Below, one piece after another: positions 1 to 8,342 of a stretch of 64,000 bases of DNA (positions within the stretch are counted from its first letter, which is position 1; each line of letters begins with the position of its first letter). The notes under the pieces are model-generated. The model was not told the DNA's origin, did no database searches, and worked only from the letters and a program-made list of their open reading frames with translations. Both the position numbers and the translations under genes were made by a program. The DNA is from Sanyastnella coralliicola (GTDB lineage Bacteria > Bacteroidota > Bacteroidia > Flavobacteriales_D > Sanyastnellaceae). Location: NCBI RefSeq assembly GCF_030845195.1, contig NZ_CP132543.1:3861501-3925500 (forward strand), written 5' to 3'.

Positions 1-270
1 CTCCTCTGCGATTTTCTGACCGTGTTCCTTAACGCGTTCGCGGTAAGTGGTCATCAACGCATCGAATTGCTCATCTTCCGCCGCTGGCGTGTAGTTGAAC
101 TCTTCTCCTTCTTCATGTTCTTCGCCTTGCCATTTCTCTAGCTGGATCTGCCGATCTTTAGCATTTGCTGCTTTAAAGTCGGCCAGCAGATCTCTTACAC
201 CTTGTTTGATCGATGTAATGTCATCTGTCTGTAGCAGGCCCTCCAGTTTCTCTACGATTTCCGCTTTCAT
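1..270 (-). CDS. DUF349 domain protein, N-terminal part (cut by window edge)
   Basis: The first 90 codons are present; the rest lies beyond the left edge. The protein starts MKAEIVEKLEGLL, is very rich in Glu, Lys and Gln and has no signal peptide. A conserved-looking helical start is followed by an acidic linker and the segment DEQFDALMTTYRERVKEH. This pattern is typical of the long cytosolic coiled-coil DUF349 proteins of Bacteroidota, whose function is not established. The ATG was chosen because a good TAnnTTTG box lies 26 bases upstream and no in-frame alternative is needed. It is divergent from recX across a 145-base gap. The family assignment rests on overall resemblance of the N-terminus only. 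Confidence 0.7.
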   Translation of the reverse strand, partial: MKAEIVEKLEGLLQTDDITSIKQGVRDLLADFKAANAKDRQIQLEKWQGEEHEEGEEFNYTPAAEDEQFDALMTTYRERVKEHGQKIAEE

Positions 271-296
271 AACTGTTGTTAGTCCTTATGGGAGCA

Positions 297-304
297 CAAA
301 AATA
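297..304 (-). promoter_or_regulatory. -7 box of the DUF349 gene
   Basis: Read on the minus strand this is TATTTTTG, an exact match to the Bacteroidota -7 consensus TAnnTTTG, 26 bases upstream of the DUF349 start. No clear -33 TTG is seen at the usual spacing. The same divergent gap also holds a small GC-rich hairpin (arms GCCGCG/CGCGGC, 322-338) of unknown role. Confidence 0.55.
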
Positions 305-379
305 CAAATAATTCAAGGGTAGCCGCGAAATGCGCGGCCTTCTCCGACAAGAAACGAAGGCTTTCAGAAAAAGTTGCGC

Positions 380-411
380 TTGAAGGGGTTGGGCTGCAAT
401 TGTCATATTTG
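380..411 (+). promoter_or_regulatory. recX promoter, near-leaderless
   Basis: A TTG at 380-382 is followed after 21 bases by CATATTTG (404-411), one mismatch from TAnnTTTG. The box ends only four bases before the chosen recX ATG, so the transcript would be leaderless or nearly so. Confidence 0.45.
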
Positions 412-415
412 CGTT

Positions 416-889
416 ATGGAAGCAAGAGGGGAATATGAAGCATTGATTGCCCGCATGAGAAACTGGTGCGCACGCCGTGACCGAAGCACATCCGAGGTTG
501 AACGGAAGCTTCAGGAGCTTGGCATGGGTGAAAAAGACTTAGCCAAGGCCATCCAACAACTCACTTCTGAGCAATATTTAGATGACGTAAGATTCACAGA
601 AAGCTTCGTTTCTGGAAGGGTTCGAATCAAGAAATGGGGCCGCATTAAAATCAAGCATGCCTTGAAACCTCATCAAATCAGCGATTCCTTGATTTCCGCC
701 GCATTCCAGTCGGTCATCAAAGAAGATGAATACGAAGAGAACCTCCGATCAGTTTTGCACTCAAAGGGGTGGCGCCCAGGTAAAGACTTGAGCTATGAAC
801 AACGCCAAAAGTTGTTGCGCTATGCTTACCAACGAGGCTACGAAAGCTCGTTGATTAATGCTGTACTTGATGATCGAGGTTTCGCTTAA
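416..889 (+). CDS. recX: RecX family regulatory protein
   Basis: A 157-residue protein resembling RecX, the small all-helical modulator that binds RecA filaments and limits recombinase activity. It is built of three-helix repeats typical of the family: the segment RDRSTSEVERKLQELG near the N-terminus, then EQYLDDVRFTESFVSGRVRIKKWGR with the usual DD.RFA.sfv..R...k.G pattern, and a C-terminal repeat ending YQRGYESSLINAVLDD. The reading frame stays open further upstream, but the ATG at 416 (MEARGEYE) directly follows a -7-like box and gives the usual RecX length. The stop codon overlaps the stop of the convergent membrane-protein gene by four bases. No recA lies in the window, so regulation of RecA is inferred from the family. 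Confidence 0.88.
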   Translation: MEARGEYEALIARMRNWCARRDRSTSEVERKLQELGMGEKDLAKAIQQLTSEQYLDDVRFTESFVSGRVRIKKWGRIKIKHALKPHQISDSLISAAFQSVIKEDEYEENLRSVLHSKGWRPGKDLSYEQRQKLLRYAYQRGYESSLINAVLDDRGFA

Positions 890-1653
890 AGCGAGGCTTC
901 TTGCTTATTCCCAAGCCCAACAATATCAGCGTATGCTCCCAAGATGAGGCATTGCGATAGTGGCATCGTGAACAGCAATCCGACGTAACATGCGAAGGCA
1001 CCTGCTTGGCTAATCAAGCTGACTACAAACGCAAACAATAGAATCCACCAGAACTGCTTGCGAGCAATTTTAGCACTCCACTTAATCGCGTCCATAGTCC
1101 CAAGACCTCCAATAACAATCAGAGGGACAGAGAAAAATAGAAAGGCTTGAATCAAGACACTAATCACCATGATTAGAATCTGAAGTGGCCCAAGCATGAT
1201 TGCTGAAATCGCTTCTATGGCTTCGGAATTTGCAGCGTCAGCTATCGCCGAACCCATCCCAAAGATGAGCGCGAAAGGAACAATAAAGACAAGTGAAAGC
1301 AGCACCATAATCAATAGATAGCCCAAGAGAGGTCCAAAGAATTTAAAACCTTCGAAGAACGTGTTGAATTCGCGTGTCTCTTTTTTGAGCGCGTAGCTTC
1401 CGTAGATCATGACACCGGCTGAAAGTGGCATTGCGATGAGAATCGGTCCAACAATCGTAATGAGACTGGCGATGATGATCACAAGCATGACCAAGGTGTA
1501 CAAAATGTACTGCCCAATGTCATCTTTGAAGGCCGCCCATCCTGTTTCAAAGGCTCGGCTAAAATCAAATTTGTAGCCCTCGGCATCAAGTTGAGACAAT
1601 GAAGGTCCGTCTTGCTGATTGCTTTCGTGCTGAATGTCAAGAATATCTTCCAT
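886..1653 (-). CDS. polytopic membrane protein, function unknown
   Basis: A 255-residue protein with a soluble N-terminus of about 45 residues (acidic and Gln-rich, then FSRAFETGWAAFKDDIG) followed by roughly five to six hydrophobic segments: about residues 46-75, 105-135, 150-185 and 195-240. The FDFSRAFETGWAAFK entry into the first membrane segment resembles Bacteroidota proteins of the DUF975/GlyMP-like class, which are inner-membrane proteins without an assigned activity. No catalytic motif is visible. It ends in a TTAA sequence shared with the recX stop codon. It is probably transcribed alone, since prfB upstream runs the other way. Confidence 0.7.
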   Translation of the reverse strand: MEDILDIQHESNQQDGPSLSQLDAEGYKFDFSRAFETGWAAFKDDIGQYILYTLVMLVIIIASLITIVGPILIAMPLSAGVMIYGSYALKKETREFNTFFEGFKFFGPLLGYLLIMVLLSLVFIVPFALIFGMGSAIADAANSEAIEAISAIMLGPLQILIMVISVLIQAFLFFSVPLIVIGGLGTMDAIKWSAKIARKQFWWILLFAFVVSLISQAGAFACYVGLLFTMPLSQCLILGAYADIVGLGNKQEASL

Positions 1654-1697
1654 GGTGTTTTGGCTGTGCCCATGAAATTAGAAAATGATCTTTAATT

Positions 1698-1710
1698 CGC
1701 TAGCGCGGAA
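1698..1710 (+). repeat. recurrent motif CGCTAGCGCGGAA
   Basis: Exact copy of the recurrent 13-mer found across the window, here intergenic between the membrane-protein gene and prfB, about 35 bases before the prfB -7 box. Function unknown. Confidence 0.6.
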
Positions 1711-1744
1711 GCGATTTTCCGTTCCTCAGAATAGGCAATTGCAT

Positions 1745-1752
1745 TACCTTTG
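1745..1752 (+). promoter_or_regulatory. prfB -7 box, near-leaderless
   Basis: TACCTTTG matches TAnnTTTG exactly and ends five bases before the prfB ATG at 1758. Transcription starting about seven bases downstream would give a leaderless or nearly leaderless message. Confidence 0.6.
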
Positions 1753-1757
1753 CCGCC

Positions 1758-2871
1758 ATGATCACAAGTGATAACGTAGCAGCATTAGCTGGGCGCCTGG
1801 AAGCGCTAAGGGGGTATCTTTGACGTCGATAAGAAACTGATCGAGATACAAGAAGACGAAAAGCTGACGCAAGACCCTGAATTTTGGAACGATCCCAAGA
1901 AAGCAGAGGGTGTGATGCGACGCATTCGTACCAAGAAATCATGGACAGACAGCTACGCAAGTTGTACACAAGCCGTAGACGATTTGAATGTCCTTTACGA
2001 GTTCTTCAAGGAAGGAGAAGCCTCAGAAGATGAGGTGAAGTCATCATACAATGACGCCATTACCAAGATCGAAGAACTTGAATTCAAGAACATGCTTTCC
2101 AATGAAGAAGATGCCCTCAGCGCCGTGATGCAAATCACCGCCGGAGCAGGTGGAACCGAGAGTTGTGATTGGGCTTCAATGCTCATGCGCATGTACTTGA
2201 TGTACGGCGAAAAAGCCGGATACAAAATCCGTGAAATTGATATCCAAGAAGGAGATGTTGCCGGGATCAAGCAAGTAACGCTTGAGTTCGATGGTGAATT
2301 CGCTTTTGGAATGTTGAAAGGAGAAAATGGAGTGCACCGATTGGTGCGTATCTCGCCTTTTGATTCGAATGCGCGCCGTCACACGAGCTTCGTTTCTGTT
2401 TATGTCTACCCATTGGTAGATGATTCTATTGAAATTCATGTGAATCCAGCTGACATCTCATGGGAGACCTTCCGATCTGGAGGTGCCGGTGGACAGAACG
2501 TGAACAAGGTAGAAACTGGGGTTCGTCTTCGTCACAAACCAACAGGTATTGTCATTGACAACACAGAAACACGTTCGCAGCTCGGAAACAAAGAGAAGGC
2601 GATGCAGTTGTTAAAATCGCAGCTCTATGAAATGGAGATTGCGAAACGCAACGAAGCACGAAGCGAAATCGAGGCAGGCAAGAAGAAAATCGAATGGGGT
2701 TCACAAATCCGTTCGTACGTCATGCAGCCTTATAAACTCGTCAAGGATAACCGCAGTGCCTACGAGAGCTCAAATGTTGATGGTATCATGAACGGTGATA
2801 TCGAAGACATGCTCAAGGCCTACCTAATGAGCGCAGGAAGTGGCGCCAAAACCGAATCAGAGGAAATTTGA
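1758..2871 (+). CDS. prfB: peptide chain release factor 2 (programmed +1 frameshift)
   Basis: RF2 recognises UGA and UAA stop codons and triggers peptide release. The gene is read in two frames: 1758-1820 gives 21 residues ending RGYL, an in-frame TGA follows at 1821-1823, and translation continues in the +1 frame from 1822 (GAC) to 2871, for about 370 residues. The second part carries the anticodon-mimic tripeptide SPF in [16 protein letters not shown] and the peptidyl-transfer motif GGQ in [15 protein letters not shown], both diagnostic of RF2. Without the frameshift, an annotation starting at the internal ATG at 1912 would lose about 50 N-terminal residues. fumC follows at once, so the two are probably co-transcribed. 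Expression is autoregulated through the UGA: low RF2 favours the shift. Confidence 0.96.
1809..1824 (+). promoter_or_regulatory. RF2 programmed frameshift site
   Basis: AGG GGG TAT CTT TGA C: an internal Shine-Dalgarno-like AGGGGG, three-base spacer, slippery CTT, then the in-frame TGA. This is the classical RF2 autoregulatory site. The SD-like element stands out in a genome whose genes mostly lack strong Shine-Dalgarno sequences. Confidence 0.95.
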
Positions 2872-2885
2872 TAACCAAACCAGCA

Positions 2886-4277
2886 ATGGAATACCGCATA
2901 GAAAAAGACACCATCGGACAGGTAAAAGTACCTGCCGATAAATACTGGGGAGCACAAACTGAGCGCTCTCGTAATAACTTTAAGATCGGACCGGTGGCTT
3001 CCATGCCAATGGAGATCGTTCAAGCCTTCGCATACCTGAAGAAGGCCGCAGCATATACTAACGCTGAATTGGGCGGACTCGCCGAAGAAAAGCGTGACTT
3101 GATCGGACAAGCATGTGATGAAATCCTTGCGGGGAAGTTGGATGACCAATTCCCACTGGTAATCTGGCAGACAGGTTCTGGAACGCAGAGCAACATGAAC
3201 GTGAATGAAGTGGTGGCCAACCGCGCACACGTGTTGAACGGAGGAAAGCTAGGTGAAGGCGAACGTCCGCTACACCCAAATGACGATGTCAACAAGTCTC
3301 AGTCTTCGAACGATACCTTCCCAACTGCAATGCACATTGCCGGGTACAAAAAGGTTGTAGAAGTGACCATCCCTGGAGTAGAGAAACTTCGTGATACACT
3401 TCAGAAGAAATCTGAAGAGCTTGATAACGTCGTAAAGATTGGACGTACGCACCTGATGGACGCTACGCCATTGACGCTAGGCCAGGAGTTTAGTGGTTAC
3501 GTTGCTCAGCTAAATTTCGGATTGAAAGCACTGAAGAATACCTTGGCGCACCTGTCACAGTTGGCTCTTGGTGGTACAGCTGTTGGAACAGGAATCAACA
3601 CACCAAAAGGATACTCGGAAACAGTTGCGAAGTACATCGCTGAGTTCACGGGGCTTCCGTTTGTGACGGCAGAGAATAAGTTCGAAGCACTTGCAGCGCA
3701 CGATGCAATGGTAGAAACGCACGGTGCACTGAAGCAAATTGCTGTGAGCTTGAATAAGATTGCCAACGACATTCGCATGATGGCGAGTGGTCCACGTTCA
3801 GGAATTGGCGAATTGATCATCCCAGCGAATGAGCCAGGATCTTCAATCATGCCTGGGAAAGTCAACCCAACACAATGTGAAGCCATGACCATGGTTTGTG
3901 CACAGGTAATGGGTAATGACGTGGCTGTTTCTGTAGGTGGAACCCAAGGTCACTATGAACTGAACGTGTTCAAGCCCATGATGGCAGCGAACTTGCTTCA
4001 GTCGGCTCAGTTGATTGGTGACGCGTGTGTGTCATTCAACGATCATTGTGCTGCTGGTATCGAGCCGAACACCAAGCGCATCAAAGAATTGGTAGATAAT
4101 TCATTGATGTTGGTGACAGCATTGAATACAAAGATTGGCTACTACAAAGCAGCTGAAATTGCAGGTAAGGCACATGCTGAAGGGAGCACACTGAAAGCAG
4201 CGGCACTTGCACTCGGTTATCTAACCGAAGAAGAATACGACGAGTGGGTTGACCCGCTCAAGATGATTGGACGCTAA
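2886..4277 (+). CDS. fumC: class II fumarate hydratase
   Basis: A 463-residue cytosolic enzyme that interconverts fumarate and malate in the TCA cycle, of the iron-free class II homotetrameric type. Visible landmarks are the N-terminal [25 protein letters not shown], the segment [14 protein letters not shown], the [14 protein letters not shown] substrate-binding region, [18 protein letters not shown], and the fumarase/aspartase signature [11 protein letters not shown] with its flexible catalytic loop. Length fits the family. The ATG at 2886 was preferred over a TTG at 2868 that overlaps the prfB stop, because [11 protein letters not shown] aligns with typical fumarase starts. It lies 14 bases after prfB, so probably in the same transcript. 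Its stop overlaps that of the convergent guanylyltransferase gene by four bases. Confidence 0.96.
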   Translation: MEYRIEKDTIGQVKVPADKYWGAQTERSRNNFKIGPVASMPMEIVQAFAYLKKAAAYTNAELGGLAEEKRDLIGQACDEILAGKLDDQFPLVIWQTGSGTQSNMNVNEVVANRAHVLNGGKLGEGERPLHPNDDVNKSQSSNDTFPTAMHIAGYKKVVEVTIPGVEKLRDTLQKKSEELDNVVKIGRTHLMDATPLTLGQEFSGYVAQLNFGLKALKNTLAHLSQLALGGTAVGTGINTPKGYSETVAKYIAEFTGLPFVTAENKFEALAAHDAMVETHGALKQIAVSLNKIANDIRMMASGPRSGIGELIIPANEPGSSIMPGKVNPTQCEAMTMVCAQVMGNDVAVSVGGTQGHYELNVFKPMMAANLLQSAQLIGDACVSFNDHCAAGIEPNTKRIKELVDNSLMLVTALNTKIGYYKAAEIAGKAHAEGSTLKAAALALGYLTEEEYDEWVDPLKMIGR

Positions 4278-5362
4278 ACGTAGTCCTCTTCCTTGCTGGT
4301 CTTCAAATCGTTCACGATGGACTTGATCTTCTGTTCATCTGACTTTTTGCAGATCAGCAAGGCATCTTTGGTATCCACCACGATGAAGTCGTTCAATCCT
4401 TGAAGAACGACAAGCTTATTTGGTTGACCGTAGACCACATTGTTGACCGCCTGGTAAGCCATACAATCACCGACTACACCGTTTCCTTGATCGTCTTGAT
4501 CTAGGTGTGTGTACAGTGACCCCCAAGTTCCAAGGTCGCTCCATCCGAAGTCGCTCAATACCACTTTCACGTTTTGCGCTTTCTCCATGATTCCGTAGTC
4601 GATGGAGATGTTCTCGCATGAACCATAGATCTGCTCGATCGCGGTTGTCTCATCGTTTCCGCCGAAGGCGTCATTCTTAGACAAGAACAATTCGTACATC
4701 TCAGGCAAGTGATCCTGGAAAGACTGCTGGATGTTCTCCAAACTCCAGATGAAGATTCCTGAATTCCAGTAGAAATCACCAGAGTCTAGGAAGCTTTGAG
4801 CCAGCTCTAAGTTTGGCTTTTCTGTGAACGTTTTCACGTTCATGATGCGGTCAGAATCCGTGTCTTGATCTTCCTCAAATTGGATATAGCCATAACCTGT
4901 GTCAGGACGATGCGGCTTGATTCCAAGTGTGACGAGGTTCTTTGAAGTAGACGTTTCTTCAAGGGCCAATTCAAGGGTCTCAATGAACCCTGATTCATCA
5001 GTAATCAAGTGATCAGATGGGGCCACTACGATGCGTGCCTTCGGATCACGTTGAGCGATGCGGAAGTTGGCATAAGCGATACACGGGGCAGTGTTTCGCA
5101 TGAATGGTTCACATAACACTTGGTCAGCCTTCATTCCTGGAAGTTGTTCCAAGACCAAATCGCGGTAACGTTCGTTGGTCACAACGAAGATATTTTCCTC
5201 TGGAGTCACCTTTGCCAAACGATCAAAGGTCATTTTGATGAGGGTTCTTCCTGTTCCTAGAATGTCATGAAACTGCTTCGGGAATGAAGCGCGTGACATT
5301 GGCCAGAATCGACTGCCAATTCCACCAGCCATGATCACTGCGTAGTTATGTGGATTCACCAT
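4274..5362 (-). CDS. manC: mannose-1-phosphate guanylyltransferase
   Basis: A 362-residue nucleotidyltransferase that makes GDP-mannose from GTP and mannose-1-phosphate, supplying precursors for surface glycans. The N-terminus [18 protein letters not shown] followed by FPKQF is the GGxGxRxWPxSR...PKQF signature of the family. Further motifs are [24 protein letters not shown] and the WNSGIFIW segment. The isomerase domain found in long bifunctional ManC/AlgA proteins is absent, as is usual in Bacteroidota. It follows the aminotransferase gene by 12 bases and is likely co-transcribed with it. The four-base overlap with the fumC stop leaves no room for a terminator between the convergent genes. 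Confidence 0.93.
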   Translation of the reverse strand: MVNPHNYAVIMAGGIGSRFWPMSRASFPKQFHDILGTGRTLIKMTFDRLAKVTPEENIFVVTNERYRDLVLEQLPGMKADQVLCEPFMRNTAPCIAYANFRIAQRDPKARIVVAPSDHLITDESGFIETLELALEETSTSKNLVTLGIKPHRPDTGYGYIQFEEDQDTDSDRIMNVKTFTEKPNLELAQSFLDSGDFYWNSGIFIWSLENIQQSFQDHLPEMYELFLSKNDAFGGNDETTAIEQIYGSCENISIDYGIMEKAQNVKVVLSDFGWSDLGTWGSLYTHLDQDDQGNGVVGDCMAYQAVNNVVYGQPNKLVVLQGLNDFIVVDTKDALLICKKSDEQKIKSIVNDLKTSKEEDYV

Positions 5363-5374
5363 TGGTATCGTAGT

Positions 5375-6631
5375 TTAAACGTTAACAGGGCTCAGCTTTG
5401 CTCGCAATGCGTCAAATACTTCAGCAATGCTTGCTTCAGAGGCTGTTCCCACCGAAAGACGGAACCAAACCGAAGTCTCTGATGCACCAAATGCATAGAA
5501 TGGGACAATCGCCAATCCTACTTCGTTGATCAAGAAAGAAGCAACTTCTTTCGTAGAGTTCATTACGGTTCCGTTGTATTCAAAACCTTTCAGGTCAATC
5601 TTCACCGTGAGGTAGATCGCACCTTGAGGTTTGATGGCATCTACAGGATAGCCATCTGCTTTCATGGCTTGGAATCCTTGGTAGAATCCGTTGAGGCGCA
5701 TTGAAAGGCGTTCTTTAATATCTGTGAGGTAGGCTTCTACCTTATCTTCTTGTTTGAGGTATCGCTCTGTTGCCATCTGTTCAGCCTTTGGAGACCAAGC
5801 TCCAATGTGACCTAGAATAGCACGCATCTTTGCGATGATGTGTGGAGGTCCAAAAGACCACCCAACGCGAACTCCAGTTGCGGCAAAGGCTTTGGAGAGC
5901 CCATCAATGAAGATGGTGTACGGGCGCATTTCTTCAAAGAGACTCACTGGATCAACGTGTGCTGTTTCACCGTAACAAAGCATCCAGTAGATCTGATCGT
6001 ACAATACGTACAATGGGTCGTTCTCTCCACGCTCTTTGTTGATCTCTAGCACCACTTCACAAATGGCTTCTAGCTGTTCTTTGCTGAAAACAGTTCCAGT
6101 AGGGTTCAGCGGTGAACAAAGCGCCAACATACGAGCGTCTTTGAGGTGCTCCTTCAATTGATCAGCGGTAGGCATGAAGTTCGACTCAGGAGAAGTCTCG
6201 ATCATCACACGTTCGGCGTGAGCCATGTGCGTGTAGTGATTGTTATTCCATGAAGGAACAGGAAATACGACTTTATCACCTGGATCAACCAATGCTTGGT
6301 ATACTGCGTGAATAAGCGGACGAGCACCACCAGCTACCAAGAACTCATCTGGGCTGTATGATAGGCCTTGGTTTTTCTTAATGAAACGAGCAAGCTCTTC
6401 TCTAAGCCCTTGCATTCCGTTGGCAGCAGGGTAGTTGGTGTGACCTTCACGAATGGCTTTAATCAACTCTTCTTCAAGTGCATTCGGAATCGGGAAGATC
6501 TCAGGATTGAAATCTCCAATTGTAAAGTTGTGTATGCGTTGTCCTTCGGCGATTTTGGCCTTGATTTCACCAGCAAGTTTGATGATCTCTGATCCAACGA
6601 GGTTGGCAGCCATGTTTGATACCTTGGTCAT
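5375..6631 (-). CDS. PLP-dependent class I/II aminotransferase
   Basis: A 418-residue fold type I aminotransferase. The lysine expected to bind pyridoxal phosphate is K247 in FIDGLSKAFAATGVRVGW. Other family landmarks are NYPAANGMQGLREELA, SPLNPTGTVFSKEQLEAI, the YDQIYWML segment after the Asp that contacts the cofactor, and the C-terminal WFRLSVG with the carboxylate-binding Arg. It resembles aspartate aminotransferase-like enzymes, but the amino-acid substrate cannot be fixed from sequence. The start at 6631 (MTKVSNMAANLVGSE) was preferred to an upstream in-frame start at 6685, because an exact TAnnTTTG box sits at 6675-6682 and the upstream residues are atypical. Confidence 0.88.
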   Translation of the reverse strand: MTKVSNMAANLVGSEIIKLAGEIKAKIAEGQRIHNFTIGDFNPEIFPIPNALEEELIKAIREGHTNYPAANGMQGLREELARFIKKNQGLSYSPDEFLVAGGARPLIHAVYQALVDPGDKVVFPVPSWNNNHYTHMAHAERVMIETSPESNFMPTADQLKEHLKDARMLALCSPLNPTGTVFSKEQLEAICEVVLEINKERGENDPLYVLYDQIYWMLCYGETAHVDPVSLFEEMRPYTIFIDGLSKAFAATGVRVGWSFGPPHIIAKMRAILGHIGAWSPKAEQMATERYLKQEDKVEAYLTDIKERLSMRLNGFYQGFQAMKADGYPVDAIKPQGAIYLTVKIDLKGFEYNGTVMNSTKEVASFLINEVGLAIVPFYAFGASETSVWFRLSVGTASEASIAEVFDALRAKLSPVNV

Positions 6632-6674
6632 GTAAGAAGAGAATAAGCGTTCGTAGTGCCACTTTTTGGCCGTG

Positions 6675-6682
6675 CAAAAGTA
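6675..6682 (-). promoter_or_regulatory. -7 box of aminotransferase/manC operon
   Basis: Minus-strand TACTTTTG matches TAnnTTTG exactly, 43 bases upstream of the aminotransferase ATG and just after the stop of the SprT-like gene. It argues against the longer start at 6685. Confidence 0.55.
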
Positions 6683-6688
6683 CAAATT

Positions 6689-7300
6689 TCACTGTGGCTC
6701 ACCGACATATACCCGCACCAAAGGTTGAAAAATATATCGTCTCTGGTCTCGTGTACGAATGACACGAATCCTTTTGCGCAAGGGTTGCTCGACTTCGTAT
6801 TCCTCATTTCTAAAGTGAAATCGTTGACCTATTGATAACGTACGAATCTCTGTGCCTTCTTCATCTCGTTGATCTAGGACATAACGATACAAGGCCTGGT
6901 CAGCACTGATATTTGCCCGAGGGTTTTGCATGTGTCGGACAATGAGCGGGAATAACGTTTTGCCTAGGCTGTCTTCGTTCAAGAAAGGCAACATCAGTGA
7001 GCGAAAATTCATCTTCCACTCAACGCCATGTGGGGGAACTTTCCTTCCATAGTCTCGCGTGGTTTGATGATGGGCGAACTCATGCAAAAAGGTCATGAGG
7101 AAAAGAGGAGGCTCAAGATTTCGATTGACAGTGATGGCTGGTTGAATGGAACGACCAAAGCGATAATCACCCCATTTGCTCGAACGAGGTCTGCTCAGCT
7201 TAAAGGCAACATCCGATTCCGCCAATAGTCGAAAACAATATTCAAGTGCCTCACCAGAGAGCACAGATGCTAAAGAATGATAACGAGGGTCTGTGGTCAC
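6689..7300 (-). CDS. SprT-like zinc metalloprotease domain protein
   Basis: A 203-residue cytosolic protein with the zincin motif HEFAH at residues 73-77 and a probable third zinc ligand H91 in PPHGVEWK, the arrangement of SprT-like proteins. The core MTFLHEFAHHQTTRDYGRKVPPHG is well preserved, so activity is plausible. SprT-like domains occur in SPRTN-type DNA-protein crosslink proteases and in many uncharacterised bacterial proteins; the substrate here is unknown. The C-terminal 70 residues form a basic beta-rich tail (KRIRVIRTRDQRRYIFQPL). The start codon overlaps the stop of the upstream small lipoprotein gene by four bases, which indicates translational coupling. Confidence 0.85.
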   Translation of the reverse strand: MTTDPRYHSLASVLSGEALEYCFRLLAESDVAFKLSRPRSSKWGDYRFGRSIQPAITVNRNLEPPLFLMTFLHEFAHHQTTRDYGRKVPPHGVEWKMNFRSLMLPFLNEDSLGKTLFPLIVRHMQNPRANISADQALYRYVLDQRDEEGTEIRTLSIGQRFHFRNEEYEVEQPLRKRIRVIRTRDQRRYIFQPLVRVYVGEPQ

Positions 7301-7440
7301 TCAGTAGGGACTTCTATCTGATCTTTCCAGACAGGACAGGTGTTACAGCGATTCTTTTTACGGAATGCGGAGCAAGAAGACATCGACACTGAGAACAACA
7401 CAGCGAGGATGATAAGCGTTGGAAGAAAAAGTCGTTTCAT
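7297..7440 (-). CDS. small lipoprotein, 47 residues
   Basis: Starting at the ATG at 7440, this encodes MKRLFLPTLIILAVLFSV followed by SMSSC: a lipoprotein signal peptide with the lipobox cysteine. The mature part is only about 27 residues (CSAFRKKNRCNTCPVWKD...), with a CxxCP motif. Such tiny Cys-containing lipoproteins are common in Bacteroidota and have no known function. An upstream in-frame start at 7494 would add 18 residues before the signal peptide and is less likely, because a TAnnTTTG-like box lies at 7464-7471. The ATGA overlap with the SprT-like gene suggests an operon. Confidence 0.7.
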   Translation of the reverse strand: MKRLFLPTLIILAVLFSVSMSSCSAFRKKNRCNTCPVWKDQIEVPTE

Positions 7441-7463
7441 ACGTAGATCATTCCCTTTACATA

Positions 7464-7471
7464 CAAAGGTC
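7464..7471 (-). promoter_or_regulatory. -7-like box of the lipoprotein/SprT operon
   Basis: Minus-strand GACCTTTG, one mismatch from TAnnTTTG, 23 bases before the lipoprotein ATG. Confidence 0.4.
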
Positions 7472-7601
7472 ATGAAAGATACAGAGAAATTCATGCACTC
7501 TCAGTGCTTTAACAAACTGCCTTTATCGAACGGCAAACCTTGAAAAGTTATTTCTGGCTTAGCATAGTACCTGTTGTCTTGTTCTAATTTAGCTCTCACC
7601 A

Positions 7602-8342
7602 ATGCAGATATTCTTCCACATAGGTAGATTCTTCCTTTTGATGCGCACCACCTTCCGTAGGCCGGAGAAGTGGAAGCTATTCTTCCGTCTGATGGTCACT
7701 GAAATTGACAAGATTGGGGTGCAAAGTGTGGGGATTGTTGCGCTGCTCTCCTTGTTCATGGGAGCGGTGATCTGTCTGCAAACAGCGGCACAGATTGAAT
7801 CTGGATGGATTCCGCTCTACACTGTTGGTTTCACCGTACGTCAAACCATGATACTCGAGTTTGCTCCTACCATCATTCCGGTGATTATGGCTGGGAAGGT
7901 CGGGTCGAACATCGCTTCGGAGATTGGAACGATGCGCATTACAGAGCAAATCGATGCCCTGGATATTATGGGGGTGAACTCTGCAGGCTATTTGATCTTG
8001 CCGAAAATCGTTGCTTCGGTGATCATCTTTCCCTTCCTGATTATTGGTTCGATGTTCCTGGGAGTCACGGCAGGGGCCATTATCGGTGAGTTGGCCAATG
8101 TCATTCCCGTAGCAGACTACGAAGTCGGGATTCAATATGATTTCAACACCTTCCAAGTAGCGTATGCTTTGATCAAGACGACGGTATTCGCCTTTATTAT
8201 CGTTTCGGTTTCAGCCTACCACGGTTATCATACGAAGGGAGGGGCGCTAGAAGTAGGTCATTCGTCTACACAAGCCGTGGTATACAGTATTGTACTGATC
8301 ATGGTGACCAACTTATTACTCACTCAATTGCTCTTGACATGA
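7602..8342 (+). CDS. mlaE: MlaE-family lipid ABC transporter permease
   Basis: A 246-residue inner-membrane permease of the MlaE/YrbE family, which with MlaF and an MCE protein moves phospholipids between inner and outer membranes. Diagnostic stretches are GVQSVGIVALLSLFMGAVICLQTA, the ILEFAPTIIPVIMAGKVGSNIASEIGTMRITEQIDALDIMGVNS core containing the EIGTMRvtEQIDAL motif, and five to six membrane spans. Its last four bases overlap the ATPase gene. No MCE (MlaD) gene lies next to the pair, so that partner must be encoded elsewhere. The start region has only a weak promoter candidate (TAATTTAG, about 20 bases upstream). Confidence 0.92.
   Translation: MQIFFHIGRFFLLMRTTFRRPEKWKLFFRLMVTEIDKIGVQSVGIVALLSLFMGAVICLQTAAQIESGWIPLYTVGFTVRQTMILEFAPTIIPVIMAGKVGSNIASEIGTMRITEQIDALDIMGVNSAGYLILPKIVASVIIFPFLIIGSMFLGVTAGAIIGELANVIPVADYEVGIQYDFNTFQVAYALIKTTVFAFIIVSVSAYHGYHTKGGALEVGHSSTQAVVYSIVLIMVTNLLLTQLLLT

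Noticed and set aside
886-1653. Annotation as an enzyme (such proteins are sometimes mislabelled beta-carotene monooxygenase)
   Set aside because: No catalytic motif is visible; only membrane segments support a call.
1912-2871. prfB starting at the internal ATG at 1912
   Set aside because: The classical frameshift cassette upstream joins 21 codons to this frame; the internal start would cut off conserved N-terminal RF2 residues.
2868-2885. TTG start of fumC overlapping the prfB stop
   Set aside because: It would add six atypical residues; ATG 2886 gives the usual fumarase N-terminus.
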